A stretch of DNA of 64,000 nucleotides from Ga0077523 sp038324085 (GTDB lineage Bacteria; Pseudomonadota; Gammaproteobacteria; Burkholderiales; Ga0077523): assembly GCA_038324085.1 (NCBI GenBank), contig JBBQHP010000022.1, positions 1 to 64,000 of the forward strand, given 5' to 3'. The notes beneath the pieces are model-generated. The model saw only the letters and a program-made list of their open reading frames with translations. It did no database searches and had not been told where the DNA came from. A program made the position numbers and the translations under genes. Shown here piece after piece: positions 18,583 to 26,070 of this stretch. How positions within the stretch are numbered: the stretch's first letter is position 1; every line of letters starts with the position of its first letter.

Positions 18583-19365
18583 ATGAGCTACGAGAACATT
18601 CTGACCGAGACCCGCGGCCGCGTGGGGCTCGTCACCCTGAACCGGCCCAAGGCGCTGAATGCGCTGTCCCCGGAATTGATGAACGAACTCGCGGCAGCGC
18701 TCGATGATTTCGAGGGCAACGATGACATCGGCTGCATCGTCATCACCGGCAGCGACAAGGCGTTCGCGGCCGGGGCCGACATCAAGGCGATGAAGGACAA
18801 GTCGTACATGGACGTCTACAAGGCCGACTTCATCACCGCGGAATGGGAGCGGGTAACGCGCTGCCGCAAGCCGGTGATCGCCGCGGTAGCCGGCTATGCG
18901 CTGGGCGGGGGCTGCGAACTGGCGATGATGTGCGATTTCATCATCGCGGCCGACAACGCGAAGTTCGGGCAGCCCGAGATCAACCTCGGCATCATTCCCG
19001 GTGCCGGCGGCACGCAACGACTGCCGCGCTTCGTCGGCAAATCGAAGGCGATGGAGATGGCTTTGCTCGGTCAGGCGCGCCTGATGGATTCGGCTGAAGC
19101 GGATCGGGTCGGCCTGGTGAGCCGAGTCGTTCCGCTCGACAAATTGCTCGACGACGCGCTTGCCACGGCGGCGAAGATTGCCGAGCTGTCCATGCCGGTA
19201 GTGATGATGGCCAAGGAATCGGTGAACCGCGCCTTCGAGACCACTCTGGCCGAAGGCGTGAGGTTCGAGCGCCGCTTGTTTCATTCGGCTTTCGCGACCG
19301 AGGATCAGAAGGAAGGCATGGCCGCATTCGTGGAGAAGCGCAAGCCCGTCTTCAAGCATCGCTGA
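18583..19365 (+). CDS. Enoyl-CoA hydratase
   Basis: This 260-residue crotonase adds water to 2-trans-enoyl-CoA in beta-oxidation. The oxyanion-hole motif FAAGADIKAM and the catalytic region GYALGGGCELAMMCD, then FGQPEINLGIIPGAGGTQRL, are complete. The two catalytic glutamates (GGCEL and QPEIN) are both present. ATG 18583 follows a short AAGGAAT sequence. It is single-gene and probably shares a divergent promoter region with paaG. Confidence 0.92.
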   Translation: MSYENILTETRGRVGLVTLNRPKALNALSPELMNELAAALDDFEGNDDIGCIVITGSDKAFAAGADIKAMKDKSYMDVYKADFITAEWERVTRCRKPVIAAVAGYALGGGCELAMMCDFIIAADNAKFGQPEINLGIIPGAGGTQRLPRFVGKSKAMEMALLGQARLMDSAEADRVGLVSRVVPLDKLLDDALATAAKIAELSMPVVMMAKESVNRAFETTLAEGVRFERRLFHSAFATEDQKEGMAAFVEKRKPVFKHR

Positions 19366-19420
19366 GGTTTAGCAGGAGGCGTGCGATCGATCTGCATGTA
19401 GTCTGGCGCCGGTTTGTGGA

Positions 19421-19426
19421 TATAAT
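19421..19426 (+). promoter_or_regulatory. -10 box of tRNA-Thr
   Basis: A perfect TATAAT lies 15 nt upstream of the tRNA 5' end and is followed by a GC-rich discriminator (ccgcgccc) of the kind linked to stringent control of stable RNA. No good -35 box is seen. Confidence 0.6.
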
Positions 19427-19440
19427 CCGCGCCCGGTCTT

Positions 19441-19516
19441 GCCGCTGTAGCTCAGTTGGTAGAGCAGCGCATTCGTAATGCGAAGGTCGCCAGTTCGAAT
19501 CCGGCCAGCGGCACCA
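19441..19516 (+). tRNA. tRNA-Thr (CGT anticodon)
   Basis: The 76-nt cloverleaf has acceptor arms GCCGCTG and CAGCGGC, D-stem GCTC/GAGC, anticodon loop TTCGTAA (anticodon CGT), T-loop TTCGAAT and an encoded CCA end. The anticodon stem has a G-A pair at its base and the T-stem an A-C mismatch (GCCAG with CCGGC), which is slightly unusual. The DNA just downstream is a patch of mobile-element relics, a common situation beside tRNA genes. Confidence 0.95.
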
Positions 19517-19919
19517 GTTCAGTAGCGGAATTCAGCGTGTTGTGCCAATGACTTGTGCTCTCCGATGTCGCGTGCAGTTGCGTCGGAGTGACACAGAGCC
19601 TACATCCAGTTTGTGCAACGTATTGGCGCACAGGTGGCACAAGATTGGCGCGGGCTTTGGGGGCTCGCAGGTGTCAGCCTGCCGCTGCTACTGACGGGCC
19701 GCGTCGCACGCGGTCCGACGCGCCTCGCTCGGTGGCGCCTGGGCGCCCCTGGCCAACTCGGGGCTTTCCAGCAGACCCCGTGTCATCCTGGGTTATCCCG
19801 CGCGCTCGCTTCTCGTCGGGGCTGAGGCAGCGACCACTGCGACGGCGCTTGTCGAACGTGCTTGTGGCGCCGAAGACCTGCTCGCACCGGCCCGCGCATT
19901 GGCACCGTGAGTTGCTCAG
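19517..19919. other. Non-coding stretch downstream of tRNA-Thr
   Basis: This region of about 400 bp has several short open frames, none with recognisable domains or a good ribosome site. I see no terminator with a T-run after the tRNA and no direct repeat of the tRNA 3' end within the window that would mark an island boundary. Confidence 0.5.
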
Positions 19920-20095
19920 ACGATCGGCTTTGCCGTTCGGCGCGAGGTATGCATAGGGATCGGTGGGCGTGGGTACTTCAACGAATACCGGTTCGCCGTC
20001 GGTGCGCCGGTACGCAGTCCGGCACCAGGCGGTACAGGTACATGCTGAGGGTTGCGGAGCCGAAGCGTTGGATCAGCATGACGTGCCGCTGGCGG
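19920..20095 (-). pseudogene. Relic of an IS91-family (Y2) transposase
   Basis: Fragments of one transposase-like protein appear on the minus strand in two frames. First comes HVMLIQRFGSATLSMYLYRL, which resembles the IQRFGSALNLNxHFHxL motif of IS91/IS801-type transposases. It is followed in another frame by YRRTDGEPVFVEVPTPTDP. That order fits the family. The HUH histidines of the motif are lost (HFH is replaced by YLY), and both the N-terminal zinc finger and the catalytic tyrosine region are missing. It is a dead remnant of roughly 60 residues. Confidence 0.6.
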
Positions 20096-20183
20096 CCTGT
20101 AGGCGATGGCGGCGATGGCGGCGATGGGGTCAGGGAGAGTAAAGACGCCGTGGGCTTGCTCGTTCGCCAGTGTCCCCCGCGAA

Positions 20184-20312
20184 TTAGCAGTTGCCTTTCT
20201 TTGCCTGTCCAGGAGGGCAAAAGCCACGTTCATGTCCGTGCTTCGGACCTTCAACAACGCACGCAGACAATAACCCGCTAACGGCGAGCAGCAGCACAAT
20301 AAGCCTTTTCAT
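20184..20312 (-). CDS. Small secreted lipoprotein (42 aa)
   Basis: This short gene encodes 42 residues. The start ATG at 20312 has a near-perfect GAGGAGA ribosome site 5-6 nt upstream. The protein opens with MKRLIVLLLAVSGLLSAC, a type II signal peptide with lipobox LSAC. The mature part has only 25 residues, is His/Lys/Gly-rich and ends in CPPGQAKKGNC. The CPPGQAKKG motif recurs in small envelope proteins of proteobacteria whose function is not known to me. The lipoprotein would be exported and lipidated. The remaining cysteines could pair or bind metal. It lies between the IS91 relic and an attC-like inverted repeat. Confidence 0.72.
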   Translation of the reverse strand: MKRLIVLLLAVSGLLSACVVEGPKHGHERGFCPPGQAKKGNC

Positions 20313-20332
20313 ATCTTCTCCTCAGGTGCATG

Positions 20333-20387
20333 GTTTAACGAGGCCGCGCTGGGCGCTGTCGCGCCCTAAACAAAAGCACTCGTTGGA
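20333..20387 (-). repeat. attC-like nested inverted repeat
   Basis: Outer arms AACGAG (20337-20342) and CTCGTT (20379-20384) enclose an inner hairpin GGGCGC-tgtc-GCGCCC (20351-20366). Read on the minus strand the element ends in GTTAAAC, which fits the integron core site GTTRRRY, and the small lipoprotein gene starts about 20 nt after it. The other end (CTCCAAC) fits the consensus RYYYAAC less well. It could be an integron cassette boundary or simply a hairpin. No integrase is in the window. Confidence 0.3.
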
Positions 20388-20925
20388 GGTGAGCGTCGAA
20401 GAATTTGGCGCGATCTGTACTTTCGCGTACAAAGTTCATACTCATACCCCGTAAAAGGCTCGTCAATTTCACACAGTCACGCCGACGGCATCATATCGGC
20501 GGGCCTGATCGAAACTTTAAGTTTGTTGCGTGCGTAACAGCCACTCAACCTATACGAGAACCGGTGTTCCGGGGAATAGCACTCTCGCCTTGCGGTTGCG
20601 GAGCCACTTCTGGGTTTCGAGCGCGTTGACACTCGCGACGGGCGCATCACTGTAATTCAAGAATGGCTCTGTGTGCCTGGGCGGATCACCTTCACACGTG
20701 GCGGCGCGGGGCGAAGGTGATTCCCCATCCTTGGCTGGATGAACGCGGCGCCGCGGCTGATGAGGGCGGCATCGGCCATCGTCGGCCGTTCAAATAGGTC
20801 TGGCTTCAGCGTCGCCGTCATGGGCAGCGAGCCCAAGGGCCCGTCAACATCTTTGCAACCCGGCGGATTGGGCGGCGGACCCGCCAATCGTCACGTTGCG
20901 CGGCGAAAAGGCGCATCATGATTCC
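20388..20925. other. Non-coding accessory DNA with an inverted repeat
   Basis: No recognisable gene lies in these roughly 540 bp, which read as less GC-rich than the flanks in parts. A 9-bp inverted repeat, ATCACCTTC (20685-20693) and GAAGGTGAT (20713-20721), stands out. A 76-codon minus-strand frame (20657-20887) has no known motif and no clear ribosome site. Confidence 0.4.
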
Positions 20926-21835
20926 ATGACAAACTCCATCACTACCGCGCCCTCACCCTCTGCGATCAACCGCGACACGCTGAGCCCGTTGGATCTGGCG
21001 CTTTTTGCAAAGCCACGAAGTGCGTGACAAGGTGGGCCAGTGTGCCGAAGACCTTGCATCCAAGAACCAATCCATCAAACAGCAGATTGCGCAAGGGGAA
21101 ACCTCCCTGCCTGCGCAAGAGTCGTTGCAGGAGAGTGAAGTGGTCGAGGCCAAGGTCCAGGAATGTGCCGACGACCTAAGTCAGGTAACGGGGACTTTGG
21201 CCAAGGGCGTTAAAGACCTCAGAAAGGTGGAGGTCGCGCTGGCCAGTTCGCGAAAGGCGCTGGCACAAACCGAGTCATCGCTGGCCGATTCCCAAGAAGA
21301 GGAAAGACGATCCAGGCTGCTTGCTCTGCATGACGCCGCAACCGGCCTTCCGAACCGCAATCTGTTCGATGATCGGCTGGCTCAAGCCATATCGCTCGCC
21401 GAACGCAATCACTGGACCCTGGCGGTGATGTTCCTCGACCTAGACCGCTTCAAGCGCATCAATGACGACCACGGCCATGCTGCTGGGGATTTCATGCTCA
21501 AGGAGGTCGCCAGGCGGTTGCTCCAACACGCGCGGGACGAAGACACCGTGTGCCGCAGTGGTGGCGACGAATTCCTGTACCTCCTTGTCGATCCCCAAGG
21601 CAAGGAGAACGTCGAGCGGATCGCCGGCAACATACTTACGAATATCGCACGCCCGATGACGCTCAACGGCCTGGCTCTGATTGCCGGAGTGAGCATCGGC
21701 ATCGCGCTATTCCCTGAATCTGCCGCTACCGGTGCCGAACTGATCGCCCATGCCGACGCCGCGATGTACAGCGCCAAAAGGCAAAAGATCGGCTACTCCC
21801 TGTGGGATCCGCTGAGTTACTCATCAGTCGATTGA
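20926..21835 (+). pseudogene. GGDEF diguanylate cyclase, frameshifted near the 5' end
   Basis: This encodes a soluble c-di-GMP synthase with a coiled-coil N-terminus (residues about 30-130, heptad-rich, with ECADDL repeats) and a GGDEF domain. The domain contains DAATGLPNRNLFDDRL, FLDLDRFKRINDDHGHAAGD and an intact SGGDEF. The natural start appears to be ATG 20926 (MTNSITTAPSPSAINRD), but this frame stops at 21025-21027. Removing one T from the T5 run at 21002-21006 would join it to the long frame as LDLALLQSHEVRDKVGQ. Alternatively translation begins at the weak TTG 21005 and yields 276 residues with a full catalytic domain. It may therefore be a true pseudogene, a start-shifted active gene or a sequencing error. 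Confidence 0.75.
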
Positions 21836-21906
21836 TAAGACGACAAATGGAGGAACTCTGCCCTGCGGTGATAATCTGATGTTTCATAAAACGAGACGGT
21901 CGGACA

Positions 21907-22664
21907 TTGGATCATCAGACGCTCGAAGCGATTCGGCTGATGGCGGTAGAGCGGGTGCGCGAGGGTGCGTCGGCGGTGCAGGTGATCGCGGCCTACGGAT
22001 TCAATAGCACCACGATCTATAAGTGACTGAAGGCGGCGCTCAAACCAGGAATGGGCGTGAGGGCGCTGCGCTCGACCAAGGCGACCAGCCGACCACTCAG
22101 TCTGAGCCCGGCCCAGGAGCGGCAGGTGTTTCGTTGGGTCAATGGCCGCGACCCACGGCAGTACGGGTTGGACTCGGCTTGTGGACGCCGGCCATGGTAG
22201 GTGAATTGATTGAGCAGAAGTTCGGGATCCGCCTGGGTGTAAGCGCCGTGGGTGAACTGCTGGCGAAGCACGGCTTGACGCCGCAGATGCCTTTGCAGCG
22301 CGCCTACCAACGCGATCAGGAGGCGATTGAGCGGTGGCAACGTGAGACCTGTCCGGCCATCGCCCGGCAAGCCAGGCGGGAAAAGGCCGAGGTGTACTTC
22401 TGCGACGAGTGGGGCTTCCGGGCCGACACGGTGCACGGCAAGGCTTGGAAAGGGTACGCGGCCGAACCCCGGTGATTCACCGGCCCGGGCAACGGTAGTC
22501 GTTCAGTGCGGCCTCGGCGGTGAATGCCAGGGGCGCCTATTGGTTCTGTACTTACGAAGGTGCTCTCAATGCCGAACTGTTCATCGAACTGTTGAAGCCG
22601 ATGCTGCATCGGCGCAAGAAGCCGGTGCATCTGGTGCTCGATAGCTTGCCCGCGCACAAGAGGT
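21907..22664 (+). pseudogene. Relic of an IS630-family transposase
   Basis: The pieces follow the order of an IS630 transposase. The helix-turn-helix LDHQTLEAIRLMAVERVREG comes first. A TGA at 22024-22026 stands where Trp of the IYxWL motif is expected. A frame change near 22175 leads into GLWTPAMVGELIEQKFGIRL and the first catalytic Asp in YFCDEWGFR. Further frame changes near 22480-22520 lead into LVLDSLPAHK with the second Asp. The sequence stops abruptly at about 22664, before the catalytic Glu. It is non-functional. Inverted terminal repeats were not found. Confidence 0.85.
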
Positions 22665-22777
22665 CCCCCCCAATACTACGCAGGGGCACCGCAATGATTC
22701 GCGCGGGCGGTATTGGATTTGGTGAATTCAACCGTATGCCGCGAGTCACGGGGGCGCTGAAATCGCCGACGCGACGC

Positions 22778-22814
22778 TATAATTCAGCCCAGACTGACCA
22801 GGACGTCTGGGCTG
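22778..22814 (+). promoter_or_regulatory. -10 box followed by a perfect 10-bp inverted repeat
   Basis: TATAAT at 22778-22783 is followed at once by CAGCCCAGAC (22785-22794) and GTCTGGGCTG (22805-22814), a perfect 10-bp inverted repeat around a 10-nt loop that would straddle the expected transcription start. No T-run follows. It could be an operator or a 5'-leader stem-loop for the genes beginning at 22896. Confidence 0.45.
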
Positions 22815-22895
22815 CTGCAGAGCCGCCTGGCAGGCAAATAAAATTGCAAGTCATGGGGCGGTCGTGGCATGCGGTTCTCGTTGCGAGGAGACACT

Positions 22896-23222
22896 TTGGA
22901 TCACCGAACCGTTGCCGCCATCGCCTGCGCGCTTGCGGCCGCGCCAGTTCATGCCGAAGTCGACGGCGAGGAGTTCCTGTCGCTCATGCGCCAGCCATCG
23001 ACCCATGAGACAGCGCAGAAGTACATCGACAACGCAGCCGACAAATGGGATGGCAGCGGCTTGTTCTGCACGCCGGAGGCCGACCGCGAGAACGCGCGAT
23101 TCCGGGCAGTCCTCACCTACCTCGAGGCGCATCCGCAGGAGCTTTGGCGGCCACGGCGCTATCTGATCATCCAGGGGCTGCGCAGCGCGTTCCCCTGCAA
23201 GGCTTCCCCGGGTCAGTCATGA
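22896..23222 (+). CDS. Small exported protein with Rap1a/Tai-like domain
   Basis: I chose TTG 22896 because GAGGAG lies 5 nt upstream and because it yields a clean signal peptide, MDHRTVAAIACALAAAPVHA. An in-frame ATG at 22869 would add nine charged residues. The mature part (about 88 residues) has the pattern FL..L then FC.P, YL..HP and a terminal AFPC, typical of the Rap1a/Tai immunity-protein fold (PF18602). Members of this fold protect against type VI effectors in Serratia, but most homologues are uncharacterised and no effector gene is adjacent. The stop overlaps the next gene by 4 nt (ATGA). Another protein of this kind lies at 40054-40428. Confidence 0.65.
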   Translation: MDHRTVAAIACALAAAPVHAEVDGEEFLSLMRQPSTHETAQKYIDNAADKWDGSGLFCTPEADRENARFRAVLTYLEAHPQELWRPRRYLIIQGLRSAFPCKASPGQS

Positions 23223-24367
23223 AGATCATCGACATCAAGGCGCATCCGCTGCGCACGGAACTGCAGCAGCCATTCGCTTTTTCCCAGGGCTGGGTGAAGA
23301 ATCGCTCGGCGACTCTGGTGGAAGTCATCACCGACGAAGGCATCACCGGATGGGGCGAGGCATTCGCGCAGGGCCTGGAACCGCCCCAGATTGCGGCCGC
23401 CGTCATCGAGTCGGCCCTGAAGCCGCTTCTCATGAATACGGATCCCCTCGATATCGAGGTGTTGTGGCATCGCATGTACCACGCGACGCGCGACTACGGC
23501 CGCAAGGGATCCGTGATCGCCGGCATAAGCGCCGTCGACATTGCGCTTTGGGACATCGCCGGCAAAGCTTATGGGGTGCCGGTGTATCGCTTGCTGGGCG
23601 GCGCGTTCCGCACGCGCGTGCAGGCCTACGCGACCGGCTTCTACCGCATCTCGGGGCAGGGCGAGGCCCAGCGTCTCGGCGAGGAAGCCATCGCGCACTA
23701 CGAAGCCGGGTTCCGCGCGATGAAAGTCAAATTGGGCTACGGCCTCGCCGACGACAGCGCCGTCATGACGCAGATTGCGCGCTCGCTCGACCTGCGCCCG
23801 GTCACCCTGATGGTGGACACCAACCATGCGTACGGTGTCGGCGATGCCGTGCGCCTGGGCCATGCACTCGAGCCGTACAACCTGCGCTGGTACGAAGAGC
23901 CGGTCGCCCCCGAGCACATCGCGGGTTATCGCGAGGTTCGCAGTCGCGTCTCGATGCCGATTGCGGGCGGCGAGAACGAACACACGCTCTACGGATTTCG
24001 CGATTTCCTGGGCGCGGGCGCCGTCGACGTGGCGCAACCGGACATCGGGTCCGTGGGTGGATTCACTGCTTGCCGCCACGTGATCGCGCTGGCTCAGGCG
24101 CATGGCGTGCAGGTGAACCCGCACGTTTGGGGCTCCGCCATCGCGCAGGCTGCATCGCTCCAGCTGATCGCGTCCGTGCCGATCGCCCACCATTCGGTAT
24201 TCGCGCAGGAACCGATCTTCGAATACGACCGTTCGTCGCACCCGTTCCGGCAGGCGCTCGTGCGCGAACCCGTGGAGCAGCGCGAAGGGTGGGTCGAGAT
24301 TCCATCGCGTCCCGGCCTCGGCGTGGAAGTCGATCGCACGGTCCTCGACCGCTACCGCGTGCGTTGA
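23219..24367 (+). CDS. Mandelate racemase/muconate lactonizing enzyme family protein
   Basis: This 382-residue enolase-superfamily enzyme abstracts a proton alpha to a carboxylate, using Mg2+. The N-terminal capping domain is followed by a barrel. The barrel carries the KxK motif in MKVKLGYG, the metal ligands in TLMVDTNHAYG (Asp), RWYEEPVAP (Glu) and AGGENEHT (Glu), and the general-base dyad Asp in AQPDIGSVGG with His in NPHVWGSA. That is the mandelate racemase subgroup, which includes acid-sugar dehydratases and racemases. The substrate cannot be told. It is translationally coupled to the Rap1a-like gene. Confidence 0.88.
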   Translation: MKIIDIKAHPLRTELQQPFAFSQGWVKNRSATLVEVITDEGITGWGEAFAQGLEPPQIAAAVIESALKPLLMNTDPLDIEVLWHRMYHATRDYGRKGSVIAGISAVDIALWDIAGKAYGVPVYRLLGGAFRTRVQAYATGFYRISGQGEAQRLGEEAIAHYEAGFRAMKVKLGYGLADDSAVMTQIARSLDLRPVTLMVDTNHAYGVGDAVRLGHALEPYNLRWYEEPVAPEHIAGYREVRSRVSMPIAGGENEHTLYGFRDFLGAGAVDVAQPDIGSVGGFTACRHVIALAQAHGVQVNPHVWGSAIAQAASLQLIASVPIAHHSVFAQEPIFEYDRSSHPFRQALVREPVEQREGWVEIPSRPGLGVEVDRTVLDRYRVR

Positions 24368-24586
24368 AGGGGCGTTGTTCGCAATGCGCTGTACCAGCCC
24401 GTTTTTGGTGCGGTCATTCGCGGCGTCGCACCCGGCTGGGGCCTTGTTCGGTCTGCATCTCCACCTTAACTGCATGATTCGCATAACCATCGGTGATGGC
24501 ATGCCGATTGCAATTAAGAGCGTGGTGTCAGTCGATGTGGCGCAGTACCACCGCAGCGATTGCCCACTGAGATCCTCCGTGACTTT

Positions 24587-24615
24587 CGACCCGCTTCGTG
24601 CGGGTCGTTTTTTTT
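24587..24615 (+). terminator. Rho-independent terminator
   Basis: A perfect 8-bp stem, CGACCCGC-ttcgt-GCGGGTCG, is followed by eight T residues. It probably ends the transcript of the enolase-superfamily gene. The 219 bp between that stop and this hairpin (24368-24586) contain no recognisable gene. The T-run overlaps the stop codon of the convergent cytochrome gene. Confidence 0.9.
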
Positions 24616-25006
24616 ATCGCAGCGTTTCCAGAAAACGAATGATCAATGCGCGCTTCTCGGGGTCGTCCTGCTTGTAGAGCATGACCGCGCCAGGGGCGAG
24701 TGCCTGCGGGTCGGTGAGCCAACGATCGAGCAGCGCTGCATCCCAGGGCTTGCCGCCGAGGACTTTCCTGAAACCCTCCGAGTAGGCGAACCCCTCGATC
24801 TGTCCCGCGGGACGCCCGACGACGCCGTGGAGGTTCGGGCCCTGCCGGGTCGGCTCGCCCTCGCCGAAGGTGTGACAGACACCGCAGTGATTGACAGCGA
24901 GCCTGCCGGCCGCCGCCTCGTCGTCCTGCGCCGCGGCGGGAGCCGCGGTGCCGAGCGTCCCGACGAATGTGGCCAGCAACGTCGCGCGCATGAAGATTCG
25001 GTGCAT
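24614..25006 (-). CDS. Periplasmic monohaem cytochrome c
   Basis: This 130-residue class I cytochrome c begins MHRIFMRATLLATFVG with a Sec signal ending AAPAAAQ. It has one haem-binding CxxCH in NHCGVCHTF (about residue 48) and a Met ligand in PGAVMLYK near residue 109. The pattern GPNLHGVVGRPAGQIEGFAYSE is that of cytochrome c2/c550-like electron carriers. A longer reading starting at 25114 adds only non-conserved residues. Its partner enzyme is unknown. Confidence 0.9.
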   Translation of the reverse strand: MHRIFMRATLLATFVGTLGTAAPAAAQDDEAAAGRLAVNHCGVCHTFGEGEPTRQGPNLHGVVGRPAGQIEGFAYSEGFRKVLGGKPWDAALLDRWLTDPQALAPGAVMLYKQDDPEKRALIIRFLETLR

Positions 25007-25094
25007 GGTCGTTCCCTGTTCGCTGCTCACCGACGCATGCTGGACCGGAGAGCAGTGGCTCAGGTGGTACCGGATTACTACGAGATGTCGTCCG

Positions 25095-25100
25095 TATAAT
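25095..25100 (+). promoter_or_regulatory. -10 box upstream of the YqhA-like gene
   Basis: TATAAT lies 29 nt ahead of the start codon at 25129 and is followed by a GC-rich stretch. A matching -35 box is not obvious. Confidence 0.45.
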
Positions 25101-25128
25101 CCGCGCTCTTTCACGAGACCGTTTCGAC

Positions 25129-25710
25129 ATGCTCAGGAACCTCGAAAAACTGTTCGAAGCAGCGCTGTGGCGCAGTCGTTTCGTCGTCGTGGTGGCGGTG
25201 ATAGCCAGCATGGTCGCGGCGATCGCGGTGTTCTACATCGCCACGGTCGACGTGTGGTACGCCGTATCCCATATCGTTCACTATGCCGACGCGGAGCTTT
25301 CGAACGAAGCGCGGCGGCTGCTGCACGACGACACTGTCACCCATGTTGTCGAAGTCGTCGACGGCTACCTGCTCGCCACCGTCATGCTGATCTTCGCACT
25401 GGGTCTGTACGAGCTGTTCGTGAGCGACATCGACGAGGCGCACGGTTCGCGGGCCTCGAGCAAGATCCTGCTGATCGAGAGCCTCGACGACCTGAAGACG
25501 CGGCTGTCGAAAGTGATTCTCATGATCCTCATCGTGAAGCTGTTCGAGCACGCAGTGAAGATGAAGATGGAGACGCCGCTCGACCTGCTGTACATGGGTG
25601 GCGCGATCGCGCTGGTGGGGCTGGCGCTATACCTTACGCACGCATCCGAAGGGCATTCCGCGGCGCCGGGCGAGGCGCCCCGCACCGGCACCGACACGAC
25701 GGCGCATTGA
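25129..25710 (+). CDS. YqhA/UPF0114 family membrane protein
   Basis: This 193-residue inner-membrane protein of the UPF0114 (YqhA) family has about four hydrophobic segments, at residues 17-40, 85-105, 136-155 and 164-180. Family-typical sequence includes LFEAALWRSR near the N-terminus and the loop ESLDDLKTRLSKVILMILIV. The C-terminal 20 residues are hydrophilic and rich in Ala, Gly and Thr. The biochemical role of the family is not established. Confidence 0.85.
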   Translation: MLRNLEKLFEAALWRSRFVVVVAVIASMVAAIAVFYIATVDVWYAVSHIVHYADAELSNEARRLLHDDTVTHVVEVVDGYLLATVMLIFALGLYELFVSDIDEAHGSRASSKILLIESLDDLKTRLSKVILMILIVKLFEHAVKMKMETPLDLLYMGGAIALVGLALYLTHASEGHSAAPGEAPRTGTDTTAH

Positions 25711-25713
25711 GCC

Positions 25714-25977
25714 TCAGCGCGAGGGCGTTGGCGTGGAATCCTTGGCAGGCGGAGGCGCAGGGGCTGGCTCCGGCGTTGACGCGCCGGCGGACCGGGGCGT
25801 CGCCGGAGGTGGGGCTGGCGGGCGCGTGCGCTGGTAGTACTCGATCCAGTTCTGCACGTTGCCCTCCTGCACCGCCTCGGCGGCATCCCTGGGCGTCTTC
25901 CGCTCCTCTGCTGCGGGGGCAGCGAGACTGATCAGGCCGAGTGCCGCGATGCCGGTGCGAATTGCAGGATTGCGCAT
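25714..25977 (-). CDS. Small exported Pro-rich protein of unknown function
   Basis: The 87-residue product has an N-terminal hydrophobic signal (MRNPAIRTGIAALGLISLAAPA), a short polar region with NWIEYYQRTR and a C-terminal tail made almost entirely of Pro, Ala, Ser and Thr. The gene is convergent with the YqhA-like gene, with only 3 nt between stops, and divergent from the amidohydrolase gene. I do not recognise the family. The signal peptide and the snug fit between neighbours support it as a real gene. Confidence 0.6.
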   Translation of the reverse strand: MRNPAIRTGIAALGLISLAAPAAEERKTPRDAAEAVQEGNVQNWIEYYQRTRPPAPPPATPRSAGASTPEPAPAPPPAKDSTPTPSR

Positions 25978-26070
25978 GACCGGATTCTAGCCGTCGGCAG
26001 GCAGAGGTAACATCCGTACTCGCGGCCGGCGTTCCGGTGCGCGCCTTGACGAATCGAGGAGTAGCGGCCC

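Noticed and set aside
20657..20887. A 76-codon minus-strand frame as a gene
   Set aside because: It has no ribosome site, no recognisable domain and low-complexity Pro/Arg-rich ends, and it lies in decayed accessory DNA.
22896..23222. Type VI effector-immunity locus
   Set aside because: Only the immunity-like fold is present. The neighbour is an enolase-superfamily enzyme and no secretion or effector gene is seen.
24368..24586. A small RNA or small protein ahead of the terminator at 24587
   Set aside because: The terminator is strong, but I found no promoter-like sequence or credible reading frame in the 219 bp before it. A long 3' untranslated region is simpler.
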